Shown piece by piece: positions 44,000 to 56,956 of a stretch of 64,000 nt of DNA. A model generated the notes under the pieces. The model saw nothing but the letters and a program-made list of their open reading frames with translations, searched no databases and was not told the origin of the DNA. The DNA comes from Lytechinus variegatus (Eukaryota > Echinodermata > Echinoidea > Temnopleuroida > Toxopneustidae), in assembly GCF_018143015.1 (NCBI RefSeq), contig NC_054742.1, forward strand, positions 16,368,441 to 16,432,440, read 5' to 3'. Both the position numbers and the translations under genes were made by a program. The stretch's first letter is position 1. Each line of letters opens with the position of its first letter.

Positions 44000-45560
44000 A
44001 GCAGAAGTAGCACAAATCAAGAATGAACATACCCTGTAAAATCAAATATCCAGCAGAAGAACTTAGAAAATTAGTCATGAATCAACCATTATAGGTCTAT
44101 ACCAGATAAGATTTAAAATTGTTATTTAACATGTGTCAGATATGTCATATTTTCTGCATAATGTGTCATTGACTGCAGCTTTATTCCATATTCCATAAAT
44201 CTTTTCGTATACTCGTATATACGGCAATGTAAGCCTTATAATACTCTCAGCCATATGCCCCATGTTACTATTTCAGATTCTGAAGTGCACTTAGTCTTGT
44301 ACTTGAAGTCTAGGATGAAGAATTCACTACTACATATTTGTCAGGAATACCAGGCAGTACCATTTTGTATATTATTTTTTACTCCAAAATTAGGTTTACC
44401 TCTTTCATGGTATATCGGATTAGATTTTACCTAACAAAGCAGATTAAGAAAATAATTTAGTCATTATTATGTGTGCCTCCACAAATTTTATTTTCAGGTG
44501 TTTCTTGTTCATTAGCAGGAATGTATTAATATTACCATTATCACCATTATCATTATTGTTGTTGTTCTTATCAACATAATCATGATAGTAATGATCTGGA
44601 ATAAAGACGTATAGACCATGTATGGATCATTACATGGAAAATTAGTTCTTTTGGCCTATCAGTTCATCATTCAGGTACATTACAGCTTTATTAATTTTCT
44701 TTCATAAGAAGTTAGCTCACCCGGTGTATGAAGATGAGTCTCCCCACCATGATTCTTTTATTTCTCCTCGTGATACTCTGTTCTCCTCGTCACACATTTT
44801 CCTCTCAAGAATTTTCCTCCGGTTTTAGTTCTTTATTCTCGTACGCCTTCATGGGAATACATGGGTAATTATTATGTTATCAGTGCTTTACTCACTTTTA
44901 TTCTTACTTTTTATATATTTCCATCACTTATATCAGCAATGAAATATTTCATTATTGTATGTAGAGAGAAAGACAGAATGTATAAAATTAAACTATGAAA
45001 CATGAACAAATTACCTATCTCAATTTAACCAATGTACAGCGAGAACATTTAGAAATACTGAGGAGTAAAACTTTGGAATTGAACACTCTCTTCGGACAAA
45101 ATGGTGGCTGTTCTTCAAGAATAAGATTTGGAAGTGAGCATACTAAAATTGAATTAATTAATCTAAAACACACACAGCTATTACATCATTGATATCATCG
45201 ATAATGTTGTCGCTGTCATAATAATTTCCACTGTATAGTAAGATCATGTATCATGATGTTTACACATCGAGAATAGCTCAATTTGAAATAGTAAGTACTT
45301 ACCATGTATGATGCTCATTTTGCTGCCAATAATATTCACAATGAAAATGATGATATCACATGTTTATTATAGGTGTACAACATCACATTTTCCTGTTCCA
45401 AATATCGGTTTATTTGTCGATCACATGAAAAAATATTCCATCGACACAATAATCTGAACAATACACAATACGAACTTGAACCGGTCTTTCCCGGGCCTCA
45501 AACTATTATATGTATCGCGACAAGATATACTGGTATCCAAAATGTGTAGGATATAGGTTG
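44000..45560. other. Unassigned intergenic stretch
   Basis: AT-rich sequence upstream of the PPxY gene. Its promoter may lie near 43800-44000 but no specific element is identifiable. Confidence 0.4.
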
Positions 45561-45564
45561 TACT

Positions 45565-45802
45565 CACTGGCGGATCCAGTGGGGGGCACAGCCGGCCCGT
45601 GCCCCCCCCCCTTAAGAGCCCTAATCAATAGTGTGCCCAAGTGTGCCCCCCCTTTGGAAAGTGAGAACATTTTTTTTTATTTATCATTTTTTTTCACGGA
45701 CGAAATGACCTTCAATTTTTGGCAAAACCCTTTTTTTTTCTTGTCAGATTTTCATCGGAAACTGTACCCCCCCCCTTCTGGAAATTCCTGGATTCGCCCC
45801 TG
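45565..45802. mobile_element. Short hAT-like miniature element (CACTGGCGGATCCAG ends)
   Basis: Ends CACTGGCGGATCCAG and (inverted) CAGGGGCGAATCCAGG, with C-runs inside both. The flanking 8-mers GTTGTACT and GCTACACT match at only five positions, so the duplication is decayed. Confidence 0.55.
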
Positions 45803-48039
45803 GCTACACTGATTCATCAATGTCAATTGTAGCATGGCACTTAAAAAAAAAATCAATTTGATTTCTATAAACCATTCCGCGATAGATAACCTTGTGATGA
45901 AATAGACCTGGACCCCGTTGCATAAAAGATACTAGTATGGTAACGTTGTCATCCAATGGCAACGATGGCATCCAGTGGCTACTACCATGGCAACAATGCT
46001 AATCTGCCAATCAGAATCAAGGATTTCAGGGTAGTGATTGCTGATGTTATTTTTAAAAGAAAGGAAGAAAAAAAAGATTCACTCTATAAAGTGAAGGCTA
46101 TTTTGGTACAGAGGAATTCGACAACCAAAACAGAAGAAGGAAATTCACTTAAAATTGCAGGTCCTTTTTTATGATATTTTATCCATTTTGCCATACCTAA
46201 CAGAATTCAAGGGGGTGCTACATGAAAATGGAAAACAACACACGCAGCACTCCCGCTTCCCAGTGCCATGTAACTTCAGTAAAGAGATTGTTTATCACCA
46301 ATGTCATATGATTTGAATATATACAGTAGAAGTATATATAATAATAGTAATAATAATAATAATAATGGTTGATTCTTTTAAAGCGCACACACCGACTGGC
46401 ATGACGCTCAAGGCGGTTTGTACAATTATAAAAAAAAAAAATCAGGACATAAATTGTCTTGCACCTTATAATTAAGTACACACTTTCAAATTCAATGATA
46501 CGAAACTAAAAACTGAAGGAAATTTTACAAAGATGTAACTTAGTATGATCAACAGAAAAAAATAATCAAATAACATAAACATATGATCTAGGCCACTTCA
46601 ATGTTATTAATTAGACTGACTTAAATGGATAAAATGCAACATATCAATTAAAGATAATACAGTTAATACAAGTGAAGGAGAAAGTTACATGGTGAGAAGG
46701 TGTTTTTTGAGTAATGATTGTTTAAAAGATGAGACGGAGGAAGCCTGGCGGAGAGGAGGAGGAGGACTGCATGTTCCACATATTGGCTGTGTTGGAAAAG
46801 CTATGGTCACTCCCAAGAATGCTTGGGTGTAGGAACTTTGAGTATGGAAGAGTCTGATGACCGTAGAACACGTCGAGAAGGTTAGTGTGCCTGTATTGAT
46901 TTCTGCAGATAGATTGGTGATGAGCCATGGGCTGTGTGGTAAATCAGCAACAAGAGCATGAAGATGATGCGCTTGTCGATGGGTAAACCAGTGAAGGGAC
47001 TGCAGAACAGGGTTATGTGACAGGCTTTCTTGGTGAGGGCAGGGAGTTGCAGAAATCGAGAAGACACGAGGGCGTGGACTAGTTGTTCAGTTGCGTCTCG
47101 GGTCAGGAATTTGCGAGCAAAGCTCAGGTTGTTGATATCTCACAGATCTTGATATATTGGACACATGATCATCGAAGGACATGTTTGTGTAAAATATCAT
47201 ACCAAGGTTGCAAACTTTTGAGGATGGGTAAATTACACTTTTCCAAACATGAATACAGAAGTCCTCGGTGGGTGTTTTCTTGAGCATTTGTCTTGATCCA
47301 AACATAATCAAATCTGACTTTTTATGATTGAGTTTTAGACCAGACACATCCATCCACTTGGTGATATCCTTGATGCAAGTCTCTAACTGCATTGCAGCCA
47401 TTGACATTGCTGTACAGTTGGGAAGAAATGACGCAATAATTGAATGCCATCTACGCATCAGTGATATTTGAGGTTATGTTTCTTAATGATGATGCACATA
47501 TGCTGAAGATGCAGAGAAAAGAGCTTGCGGCATAATGGCCCTTAGGGGACGCCGTATGTCAGAGGAGAAGCTTCAGATTTAGCTTCGCCAATATGCACAC
47601 ACTGATAACGATTCATCAGATAGGACCTGAGCCTACATAAAGTAGTACCATCGACGCCAATTAATTAGGGATCGCAGCTGGTCAAGGAATATTCCGTGGT
47701 CAATCGTACCAAATGCTGACGACATATCAAGAAGGACAAGAGCTGTGATGTTGCCTTTGTTCACTTGTCGCAGGACATCATCAGTTAGATTGGTCAGAAG
47801 TGTTTCCACGCTGTGGTAAGGCCAGTACGCTGATTGGTAATTATTCATTAGCGTGTTTTCTGGAGATGTTCAAGAAGGCGGGAGCATGCTACGCGCTCCA
47901 TAACCTTTGAAAGATATGGCAGATTGGATATGGGATGGTAGCTCTGAAGAGACTCGGCATCCATTCCAGATTTCTTCAAAGTTGGACGAACAATCGCCGC
48001 CTTCAGGTTCTAAGGAACAACTCCAGTATCAAGACTTGT

Positions 48040-48590
48040 ATTGAGTGTGTTGAATTGAAACAAACATATAATGATCTTTTGACCTTAAAAAAGAAGACAT
48101 CTAGAGCAATTCGCTTGATATTGGAATGAAATTTTTAACCCAAATCCTGCGAAAATTGGAAATCGCTTTGGTTATATAAGTTAAAATATGTTCGTGATAA
48201 TGCCCTCATTCAATCTAATTTTAAGTTTATGTACAATATTTTTGCCAATTCCATCCAAATTGTTTAAATGGAAATTGAAAGAGTCTGATATTTGTAATTA
48301 TTGTGACCAAAAGGGAGATTTAATGTTTAATGCATGTATTTTTCTTTTGCGATTCAGTTAAATCGTTTTGGAATACTGTAGAAATAGTAGAATTTTGTGT
48401 TTTCACCTCAATCAGTTTGCCGTATTTAACTTAGTTACAAAGACAGAAAATATAAATGATATAAGATTATTCATTAACTACGCGCTTTTTTCTATTCATA
48501 GAGCCGCAATTATACATATAGGAAATGAAAATGAGGCACATGATATTTTGAAAAATTATTTGTCTTTATTGTTGAGAAATCGTATGGAGG
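48040..48590 (+). pseudogene. Plus-strand LINE 3' fragment inside the minus-strand LINE
   Basis: Frames read TYNDLLTLKKKTSRAIRLI, then SLWLYKLKYVRDNALIQSNF, NYCDQKG and an LLRNRMEVHCKNYG ending. This order (linker, tryptophan-rich helix, CxxC-type motif, C-terminal helix) resembles the C-terminus of Jockey/I-type LINEs. Heavily decayed; clade uncertain. Confidence 0.45.
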
Positions 48591-48829
48591 TACACTGTAA
48601 AAACTATGGTGTTAAAACTGACACTAATTGGTGTTAATATTAGAGGATCACACCCTGAAGTGTTAAAATAACACCCTAGAGATTGAACATAACACCAAAG
48701 ATGTAACAACCATAGGTGTTGTAATAACACTTATATGTGTAAAACTAACACCACCAATTTAACACCGGTGTAAAATAACTTGTGTGGTCCTCTGTGTACA
48801 CCGGTTAACACCACAGTTTTTGCTGTGTA
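48591..48829. mobile_element. Miniature element with TACACTGTAAAAACTATGG ends
   Basis: Ends TACACTGTAAAAACT.TGGTG and its inverted near-copy (CACCACAGTTTTTGCTGTGTA). The interior is a loose array of GGTGTTA / TAACACC words in both orientations, giving a self-complementary 240-base unit. Confidence 0.8.
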
Positions 48830-50354
48830 GAAACAAACAAAAGCAAAACAAATAAAGAGATGAATACCGAGTTGTGGAAAAGGGTCCTCGGAAGATTGTA
48901 ATTCCCTTTTAATTCAATTTATTGTTGTCATCGTATTCCGATAATCTGTATTTTTTCCTTGTCTGTACCTTAAATTTTTGTATACAGTATATTTGGGGGG
49001 GGGTAATTTGAAAAAGGAAATTTTGTTATAGCCTGTAATTTTTTATGTGGATTTGATGTAATAAATGAGACCAGAAATGGTATTAAAAAAATGGATCGAC
49101 AATCTATGTGACAGACGGAACAATATAGCAGACATGCACCTCTTCAGAAGGGAGGTAGGGATGATCCAATTCGCATGACTTTGCTAATGACTTTGAAATG
49201 ATGTTGCGAATTTAACCTTCAAAAGCAGGTGCAAGTGAGACCAGAACTGCAGTAGTCTGGCTGGTCACTGGTACGTGTCTGATGTCTGGTAAGCTGGCAC
49301 AGATAGTTTCAATCTTTTGAACAAAGAATTATTAAATTGAGAAGCTATAAGGCTTCAGCAGCATTGTTTGTTGATATATAGGGATGATTTCTGCTTTCTG
49401 TTCATAAGATCTCCAGCAACCCTGAAGAGTCGTTTGAGTCCCCCGAACAGTCTTTGATTCGTTGTAGGTTATACTCTTTCTTTGCTTCACGAATCACGGA
49501 CTGGACTTTCGAGCACTGATGTAGATACATTTGTCAGTGTACTTCAATATTGGATGAGCCACTGTCTCTTAAGCTGCCCACGTTGAAGCTTCTCTATTGA
49601 GATTTTCGGTGTATATCGCTGTGTGTTTGGACGAACAGTCACAGTCGCTTCTTGATTGGAGCATGTTGATTTGAAGTAGCCATCAGAATTGAGTTGTAAT
49701 TGCTGACAGCAATCTCCAAGCTGTTCGTTATGTATCAGTGGGACTTTCTTCAAATCCTCAATAATGTTACGTGATGCCAGAGAACACTTTCTTGGAAGTC
49801 TTCTTTCTGTGACCTTGATATCAGAAGGTCCAGGGTATGTCCATGTTCATGAGTTGGCTGCTGGATGTGTCGTCCAAGGTATAATACGATTTAAGAAGAT
49901 CCATGAATCTTCTGGCTTCTGCTGAAGTTGTGTCAACGTAAATGTTGAAATCTCCCGAGATGATTAAACTGGCTTGCTTAAAGAGATAATCTTCTAGTTC
50001 GTTTGTGAACTCATCAAGGAAACACCTGAAAGGAACTGATGAACCTGACGGTCTGTAGAAAACAGCCAGGCGTACAGCATTCGAATTCTCTATGACATCC
50101 ATCTGAGTCATGCATTTCAAAGGACTTGACGTTTTGGACAGACGGGTGGATTTTAACATTGAGAGAACTTCGATAGAGAAGGCCAACTCATGCACCACCA
50201 CGTTTTCCCGTTCTTGGTACGTGCTTGAAAGTGTATCCACCAGCTAGGGTTGAGTCCTGCTATCACAGTATCATCGTCCGCAGATAACCAGGTCTCGCAA
50301 ACAGGCCAACAATATCAAGGTTGTTGTGCACCACAAATTCGCTGGCCTTATTCT

Positions 50355-51323
50355 TTAAAGCCCCCTCACACCTGACCGAATGTAGGCGGACGAAGGGTGA
50401 CGAATGGGAAAAATGAACGAAATACACGTGAATTCAACGAATTAAAATAAAATTTCAGTCAAATCATGCGCTCAGTAACTATTGTCAAATTTTATCAACG
50501 AACGGTAAGCATGGTAAGCAAAGGATAAATATGACATGCGAAGGATATCGATTTTTCGGTTCACCTCGTTTAGAAAATTGCGGCCGAAGGCGAGCGAAGG
50601 GTTGATATAACCCAATAAGACGAACGAACGGTGAGCAATGGTTTGACATGGCGTGCGATTAGAAACGAAGACGAGGGAATAGATCAGGCAATAATATCAG
50701 GGAATGTATCAGGGACTACGCGCGACAATGACACACGAACGATAAACTAACAAATACCGCAGACTAAATAAGAGATGCGAATTCAAACAACATGACCAAC
50801 GATTATCAAAATTCACGCGGAAATTTTGAACATGTTTAAATTTTTTTCCGACGAATTGAAAAATTGTTGGTCAACTGTTTGAATTCGCAGCTCTTATTTC
50901 GTCTGCGGTAATCGTTCGTTTATAGTTCGTGTGTTTTTGTCGCGCATAGTCCCTCTTCGCACTCTTGCCAAAGAGGACCGACAGGATGACACAACGAACA
51001 AGACTGCCTGATCTATTCCCTCGTTTTCGTTTCTAATCGCACGCCATATCAAACCATTGCTCACTGTTCCTTCGTCTTATTGGCTTATATCAACCCTTCG
51101 CTCGCCTTCGGCAGCAGTTTTCTTGAAGAGGTGAACCCAAAAATCGATATCCTTTGCATGTCATATTTATCCTTCGCTTACTGTTCGTTAAACAAAATTG
51201 ACAATAGTTACTGATCGCATGATTTGACGGAAATTTTCGTTGAATTCGCGTGCATTTCGTTCATTTTCCCCATTCGTCACCCTTCGTCCGCCTACATTCG
51301 GTCAGGTGTGAGGGGGCTTTTAA
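50355..51323. mobile_element. 969-bp near-complete hairpin element with TTAA flanks
   Basis: Two arms of about 480 bases are inverted complements almost end to end with almost no loop (centre about 50837). Outer tips AGCCCCCTCACACCTGACCG and its complement; the sequence is rich in CGAACG, ACGAA and GCGAAGG words. TTAA lies at both borders (50355-50358, 51320-51323), as in piggyBac-type insertion. Directly to its right (51324-51390) is the end fragment of the TTAA miniature family (GTGTTATGCTTGTT...). Confidence 0.85.
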
Positions 51324-51662
51324 AGTGTTATGCTTGTTTGATCTTTCTCTATTTATTTATCAAGATTCACCACTGAGACAATAAAGGGTTTAAAGACACA
51401 TCTTGAGGTATTAAAGTATTTGTTCAAGATTCCCAGTTCCATAAAGTATAAAAGTCTCATGAAGTGTTATGGAGTGTTCCAAAACTAAACTGGTGTATTC
51501 ACCTTACAGTCGAAAGTGGTATTTATTTCATTTTTAAATAAAAGACACAGTAAAAATTGTTTTACAGTCTGAACTTTCAAGAGAAGCTAGAAAGTTGCTG
51601 CAAGTTCCATTCATCTAATTTCTTACATAATTCGGTTTCTTTGTTCAAAAACGCATATATTT

Positions 51663-52225
51663 GTAATTCCGAAGCTTCGTTATTCCGAAGGTTCGGATAT
51701 TCCAAAGGTTCGTTATTCCGAAGGTTCGGATATCCCAAAGGTTCGTTATTCCGAAGGTTCGGATATTCCGAAGGTTCGTTATTCCGAAGGTTCGTATTTC
51801 CGAAGGTTCGTAATTCCGAAGGTTCGTTAGTCCAAAACGAAATGAGATTCGTAATTCCGAAGGTTCGTTAGTCCGGAAACGAAGTGAAGTTCGTAATTCC
51901 GAAGGTTCGTTAATCCGAAAACGAAATGAGGTTCGTAATTCCGAAGGTTCGTTAGTCCGAAAACTAAATTATTAACGAACCTTATTTCGTTTTCGGACTA
52001 ACGAACCTTCAAAACAACGAACTCATTTGGTTTTCGGATTAACGAACCTTCGGAACAACGAACCTTATTTCGTTTTCGGAATAACGAACCTTCGGAACAC
52101 ATCGAACCTCCGGAATAACGCCACAAATGTTTGGATTAACGAACCCTTTTACGTTTTCGGATTAACGAACATCGAGGTATAGGCAATTTACGTGTTTCGG
52201 AATTACGAACCTTCGGAATTAGGAA
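51663..52225. repeat. Palindromic minisatellite of TTCCGAAGGTTCGT units
   Basis: About 300 bases of TTCCGAAGGTTCGTTA-type units in one orientation pass at about 51970 into the complementary ACGAACCTTCGGAATAA orientation, so the block folds on itself. The unit is itself partly palindromic (TTCCGAA / TTCGGAA). The repeated peptide GSLFRRFGYSEGSLFRRFGY is an artefact of the array. Confidence 0.9.
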
Positions 52226-52532
52226 GTGTAACCGTTCAAAAAGAATCTCGAGACACTGGTTGCTGCAGAAATTTCTTTCAAATATTTATTTGTCAGAGAT
52301 AAGAATTGAATGACAAAATTCAAGAAACTGATATCTATCACATGAATTATACTTGTAATCTATATATCTGTGAAATACAACTCTTAGCCAAAATGATATG
52401 ACTAATTCACAACTATAATAGATGAAAGAAATGTAACAAAGTAGTTTTATGACCTAGATATAATGAATTATGAAAATGCCATTTCAATAAAATTCATCTT
52501 GATCAATAGATCATTGATTAAAAATCAGTTCA

Positions 52533-52729
52533 TACACTCTTAAAATGTTGGACAAGATATTGTCCACACAATAATTGGCTTTAAAATTTACCCAACTATG
52601 GGTAGTTTTCAACCAATACTATGTAGTTCTCACCAAAAACAAACATTGGTTTAAAGCTACCCAGAATTGGACAAAGTTTTAACTAATTGTTGTGTGGACA
52701 GTATGTTGCCCAATATTTTTGAGAGTGTA
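52533..52729. mobile_element. Miniature element with TACACTCTTAAAATGTTGG ends
   Basis: Inverted ends of about 45 bases (TACACTCTTAAAATGTTGG; CCAATATTTTTGAGAGTGTA; then TTGTCCACACAATAATTGG against CAATTGTTGTGTGGACA). About 197 bases and non-coding. Confidence 0.8.
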
Positions 52730-54021
52730 CGCTAAATCCATTGAAGATTTTACAAGTTTATTTTGTTCATCTATTTCTTTTCTGAGAAAAGACTATTGTC
52801 AACATGCTTATGGGAAAGATATATATCGAAAGCTATCGTTGTATTTCATTAAAAATGGTTTTGTTTTCAATTCTTGCCTATTTCTTTGTAGATCAGATAG
52901 CGATGAATAAATACACCCCGGAATTTGAAGTCTGTTTCCGATAATTATTCCTATTTACAACACTATTTTATACAACAATTAGTACAGCTCACGAAAAGAC
53001 ACTACATTTTTCAATGTTGTGAATGGTAAAAACTTAGCCCTGTTTATTTGATTCAATTCGCTTTTTGTATTCTTCTATTTAAAAAAAAACAATTCGTACA
53101 AATCGCACAATCTTCGTATAAAGACATAATGCTTTTCGTTGATAATTATATATCATAGTTTGATCTCTCCATGAAATAAATCGATAGACATGGTAAGTCT
53201 TATATGATACACGCTCAATTTGAATTCATCAAGAACACATCAGATCGTCGTGACTTTCGAGAAGATTAATATATGGCACCGGAGTCTTCCCACTTAAAAT
53301 CTGTATGAAAATGATTCTCATATCATTTTTGGTTATTAAAATGGTTTTTACTTATTAAACAAGAAACCATACTTATATTTAGGCGGATTCATTCATAAAT
53401 TTGTTTGTAGTAGCAACACAATTGAATTAAAGAAAATATATATATATATTATAAGAATGTAACATACAAGGAACATCACTGCAATAACAGCAAATTCACG
53501 CAAAATAATAATATGCATTTCAAAAAATTATAGTTCCAAGAAAATAGTATCTTCTGGTACTTCCTAAAATTGTTACTTATACATGTATTTATATTTTTCT
53601 TTCTATTTTGTTGTTCACTGTAGTTTGTGTTTGTGTAACGACTGAACACATGGTGTATACACAAATTTTAATGAATCGTATTTTCTGCTCAAATCCAAAT
53701 ACATTAAGTTGTGGGTTTGACGTCGTATTAATTATTAAGCTTAGTCCATATACCGTAGTACTTTAGCAGTAATATCATGGGTAAACATAACCACGATGTA
53801 CTAATGCAAGTATGAAGACTCCATGCACAGTCTAAAAGATGGAAAGGAAGACCAGAAAGACCCAAGCGATGACTGAAATTAGTAGACGTATAACATCAAA
53901 CTCACGATTGATAGATTTGGTAATCGATCACCAAATGTATGCAGAAAAGGAACTTGTAGAGTTGATTTGGGGTTACTTTCTCAGAGAATATCTGCTGTAT
54001 ATTTTATGAACATTATTTGTT
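52730..54021. other. Unassigned intergenic stretch
   Basis: AT-rich DNA downstream of the Tctex1-type gene; nothing supported. Confidence 0.4.
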
Positions 54022-54459
54022 TTATTCCTGATACAGTCCATAAACCATAACTACTGCGAACAATGATCCGTTACTGTAATGCACAGTGGTCATTGAATCG
54101 GTACTGTCATTCCAAAGACATCGACTACCAAGCTGCACTCCGGGTTTCTCTTTCTTACTCCCGATGTTGACGACGACGACGAACTTATATCGAGGATACA
54201 TCATTCTCTTCAGTTCTTCCATGATAACGCCTGCGATATCCCGAGACAGAAGACGGCACTGCTTTGGATCATAATTTTCTTGAGATAGGTGTTTCTCTAA
54301 GATATTCTCAGTGGTTTGCTCAATATTTAAAGTTCGAAACTTCCTGGCTGGTTCCATTCGATATGATGGCTCCATTGCAGTGGATGGTCGTGAAGCAGGC
54401 TCCGTCAAGAAGGCATCTTCGCTACCAGCTCCAGCTGGAGCTTTGGATCGGTCAGACAT
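54022..54459 (-). CDS. Tctex1-type dynein light chain protein
   Basis: One exon of 145 codons. Residues 1-45 are a low-complexity Ser/Pro/Ala-rich tail with a repeated MEP(S/A) element. From about residue 46 the sequence matches the Tctex1 fold: ENILEKHLSQENYDPKQCRL, the helix LSRDIAGVIMEELKRMMYPR, then strands YKFVVVVNIGSK, GVQLGSRCLWN and a C-terminal LFAVVMVYGLYQE. The last blocks (W followed by a spaced D.T.., then S.GSLFAVV.V..LY.E) are typical. Tctex1 proteins are dynein light chains that dimerise and bind intermediate chain or cargo; tailed members such as the DYNLT5/TCTEX1D1 group are often ciliary. I infer a tailed, axonemal or IFT-type member but cannot assign an orthologue. The stop TAA (54024-54022) overlaps an AATAAA (complement of 54021-54026). 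Confidence 0.85.
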   Translation of the reverse strand: MSDRSKAPAGAGSEDAFLTEPASRPSTAMEPSYRMEPARKFRTLNIEQTTENILEKHLSQENYDPKQCRLLSRDIAGVIMEELKRMMYPRYKFVVVVNIGSKKEKPGVQLGSRCLWNDSTDSMTTVHYSNGSLFAVVMVYGLYQE

Positions 54460-56948
54460 GATTATTAATAGAAGAATTTATCTCCTTTTTGTTTGAGTCC
54501 GTTGATTAAGGAAACAGCAAGCTTGGTCCTCCGAAAGCCTGGATAGATTATGTGTCACGGTCCCATTTCATTTGACAAGTATTATTTGGAGAATACCTAA
54601 AAACCACTCTTCCCGACTCCAACTTGTTCTTCTATTTAGAATAGGTTTAGTCCTTCCTGGCCACTCCAAATTTGACCGTATATATATTTCGTCACTATAC
54701 GATTTCTTGCATGAAAAATTAGAAGAGGGTAACATTGATCTAACTGCGTATGTCGATGCTCCAGTCCAGACATGTGCATGTCTCTTGATAAGAAAATTGC
54801 TTACAGGCTATCATTCCATTTTTTCCTACGAGCTTTTGGAACTTGGTAAAATATCGTCTGGAGATAACAATCTATCAACGATAAAGACCTTTTCTAATCG
54901 AAAGTTTCAGATTAAATGAGAAGTATATTTTTGTTGTTTGTGAATCCACCAGGGTCTAATGATGTCTCAAAGAAAATACGAGAGTGTGATTTGTTAACAG
55001 CGCTATCAGTATATAGTGAGGGTAATGAATAGAAAACGAGATAAACAGAAGAACGCAGAGCGAAGCTGAATGAATTAAAACCTTTCTGCAAATATTAGAA
55101 CGGGTGCTGAGGAGAAAGTCAACCAATAATGCACCCATGGTGATTTGCTCCAAACCGACGTGGTCTTTTGTGTCCGATTCGCAGAGTACTAGTTCTTAAT
55201 TAAGAGCTCTAAACACTACAGTTTAATCGTAGATAAAGCTTGAAATACTCCATCTCCTCATTTTCATCTCACATTGACTGTCTTTTCGATTATACCGTTA
55301 AATGAATTCCTGTCTCGACTACGTTGATCCAGTCCTACCTATATTTTATATAAAAGTTCTAACACAGAATTAGTATTATGTTTCATGATTTCTCTTCCGC
55401 ATTTCTATTTACATATAGAACAGTGTATTATCCCGACTGGAATAGAATATCAACCGCGTTGAAATCACTGCTCATAACAGGGGAGAATGAACTGTTATTA
55501 GAGGGATGGTGCTAATGATAGAACTACTTAATTGATTGTACGTAGTGACGTTCGTTGTGTTAGCCTTTCCAGTTGATTGACAGTGGCCATGTGGCATTTT
55601 AAGAAAATTGTTTCTTTATCATGAAGTGTCTGGGCACAGAATATTCCATGCATCTGTTTCAATTGTATTATTTTCGATCATTTCAAGCAATATAAATCAC
55701 GATATGAATCAACGCATCAACAAGCTATTTACATGATTATGTTGTATATCAATAAGAAGAACATGGCAGAGCTGTGATGGCTGGTCAGATATTCTGATTA
55801 GCATGTCCAACTTGAATACCCTCCCATACCATATTAGTATTGCGATATTGTAAAATTTCATCTTAACACAGCTGAAGGAGAAAATGCTACATATTTATTC
55901 TTTTTTCCTGCGCTGTTTTTTTTTCATAATTGAATCATATTTTTTGTTGTTACATGTAAAAGTACTTTAAAAAAAGAAGTAAAGCTCCATGATTCAGGTA
56001 TTTAATCAACACAGAGCCAGACTCAAAAGAATATTCATATCAAGATGACATGGAAGAGTATATGACTTTTCAAATTGCAGAACTCAATTTGATTATCTCT
56101 ACACAGCACAGCACTATATTGTATCTTAATCATGTTAATTGTTGAATAAAGAGGATGTATAGAATATTCATGCCCGGGCACTTATTTATTTTTGTTACAT
56201 TAAGAAAGGCCCACAATTCATTTTCTGTTTATCTCAATGACACCTCCTGAAGTCCTAATGATAGACAATCAGGCTTGCTGCATTACTTCATATCTCATGA
56301 TCATAACTTTGGACATCATTCCATCACAAAAACAATCTTTCTGCTCTCCCACTGAGCATTTACGTTCTTGCCTTCAAATTTTCAGCCCGTCTCTTTCATT
56401 TTGTTGGTATTCAATTTCTCTTATTCATTCCACAATCCCAAAAATCCTTTGAAGGGTTACCAACATGGTGAACGGTCTTCTCACTCAGTGATTCAATCAA
56501 ACCTTTATACGTTGCATTTTGAAAATTCATTTACTTATTTTATTTATCATGTTTTATTTATAACAAATGATACAATAAGTTGGAGGGTAGTTCGGTTCAG
56601 TTTACAAACAGAAAATAGCAACAAGAATACAGATTGACTTTCTATTGTTAAAAGAACGAGTATTTATTATTTTGATTGCATTCTACTCCAAGACGAAAGA
56701 CAGAGAATAATGATGAATAAGAAGAAGAAGAATATCGAGCATATGTTGTTTGTTCAGACTCAATGACTAAACTGCTGTTTTTGATTCACAAATTTTCGAC
56801 AAAGGGACGTCTTTGTTGTTCTTTGCCAATAAGAGCATTTGACAATACATTTTCTGTGTTCTTGAATTCTCTTCACGTCTCCATGCGACAACTCCCTAGA
56901 CTTGTTGTTCCGAAAAGGCATCACGGAATGGGTTAGAGAGGTTGACAC
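54460..56948. other. Unassigned intergenic stretch
   Basis: Includes the upstream region of the Tctex1-type gene. Open frames here (for example 54572-54919, +) show no recognisable domain. No bounded repeat found. Confidence 0.4.
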
Positions 56949-56956
56949 AATATGAT

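Larger units (their letters stand above)
46720..50354 (-). pseudogene. Dead minus-strand LINE (endonuclease to reverse transcriptase), interrupted
   Basis: From right to left: NKASEFVVHNNLDIVG at the start, then the endonuclease segment LAVFYRPSGSSV and ASLIISGDFNIYVD (about 49900-50080), then SVIREAKKEYNLQRI (about 49450). The reverse transcriptase follows: LKAAIVRPTLKKSGMDAESL (about 47960), YQSAYWPYHSVETLL and ALVLLDMSSAFGTIDH (about 47700-47840), KLNHKKSDLIMFGS (about 47310), LPIDKRIIFMLLLLIYHT (about 46950), ending at FSNTANMWN (about 46780). Stops and frameshifts abound. A plus-strand LINE tail and a small inverted-repeat element (48040-48830) interrupt it, and its 5' side is cut off at the TTAA hairpin element at 50355. 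Confidence 0.8.

Noticed and set aside
51557..51871. Frame with GSLFRRFGY repeats as a repeat protein or toxin-like peptide
   Set aside because: The peptide repeat follows exactly the TTCCGAAGGTTCG minisatellite and is lost when the array turns over.
54572..54919. 115-codon plus-strand frame next to the Tctex1-type gene
   Set aside because: No domain, no good start context, and composition like the flanking non-coding DNA.
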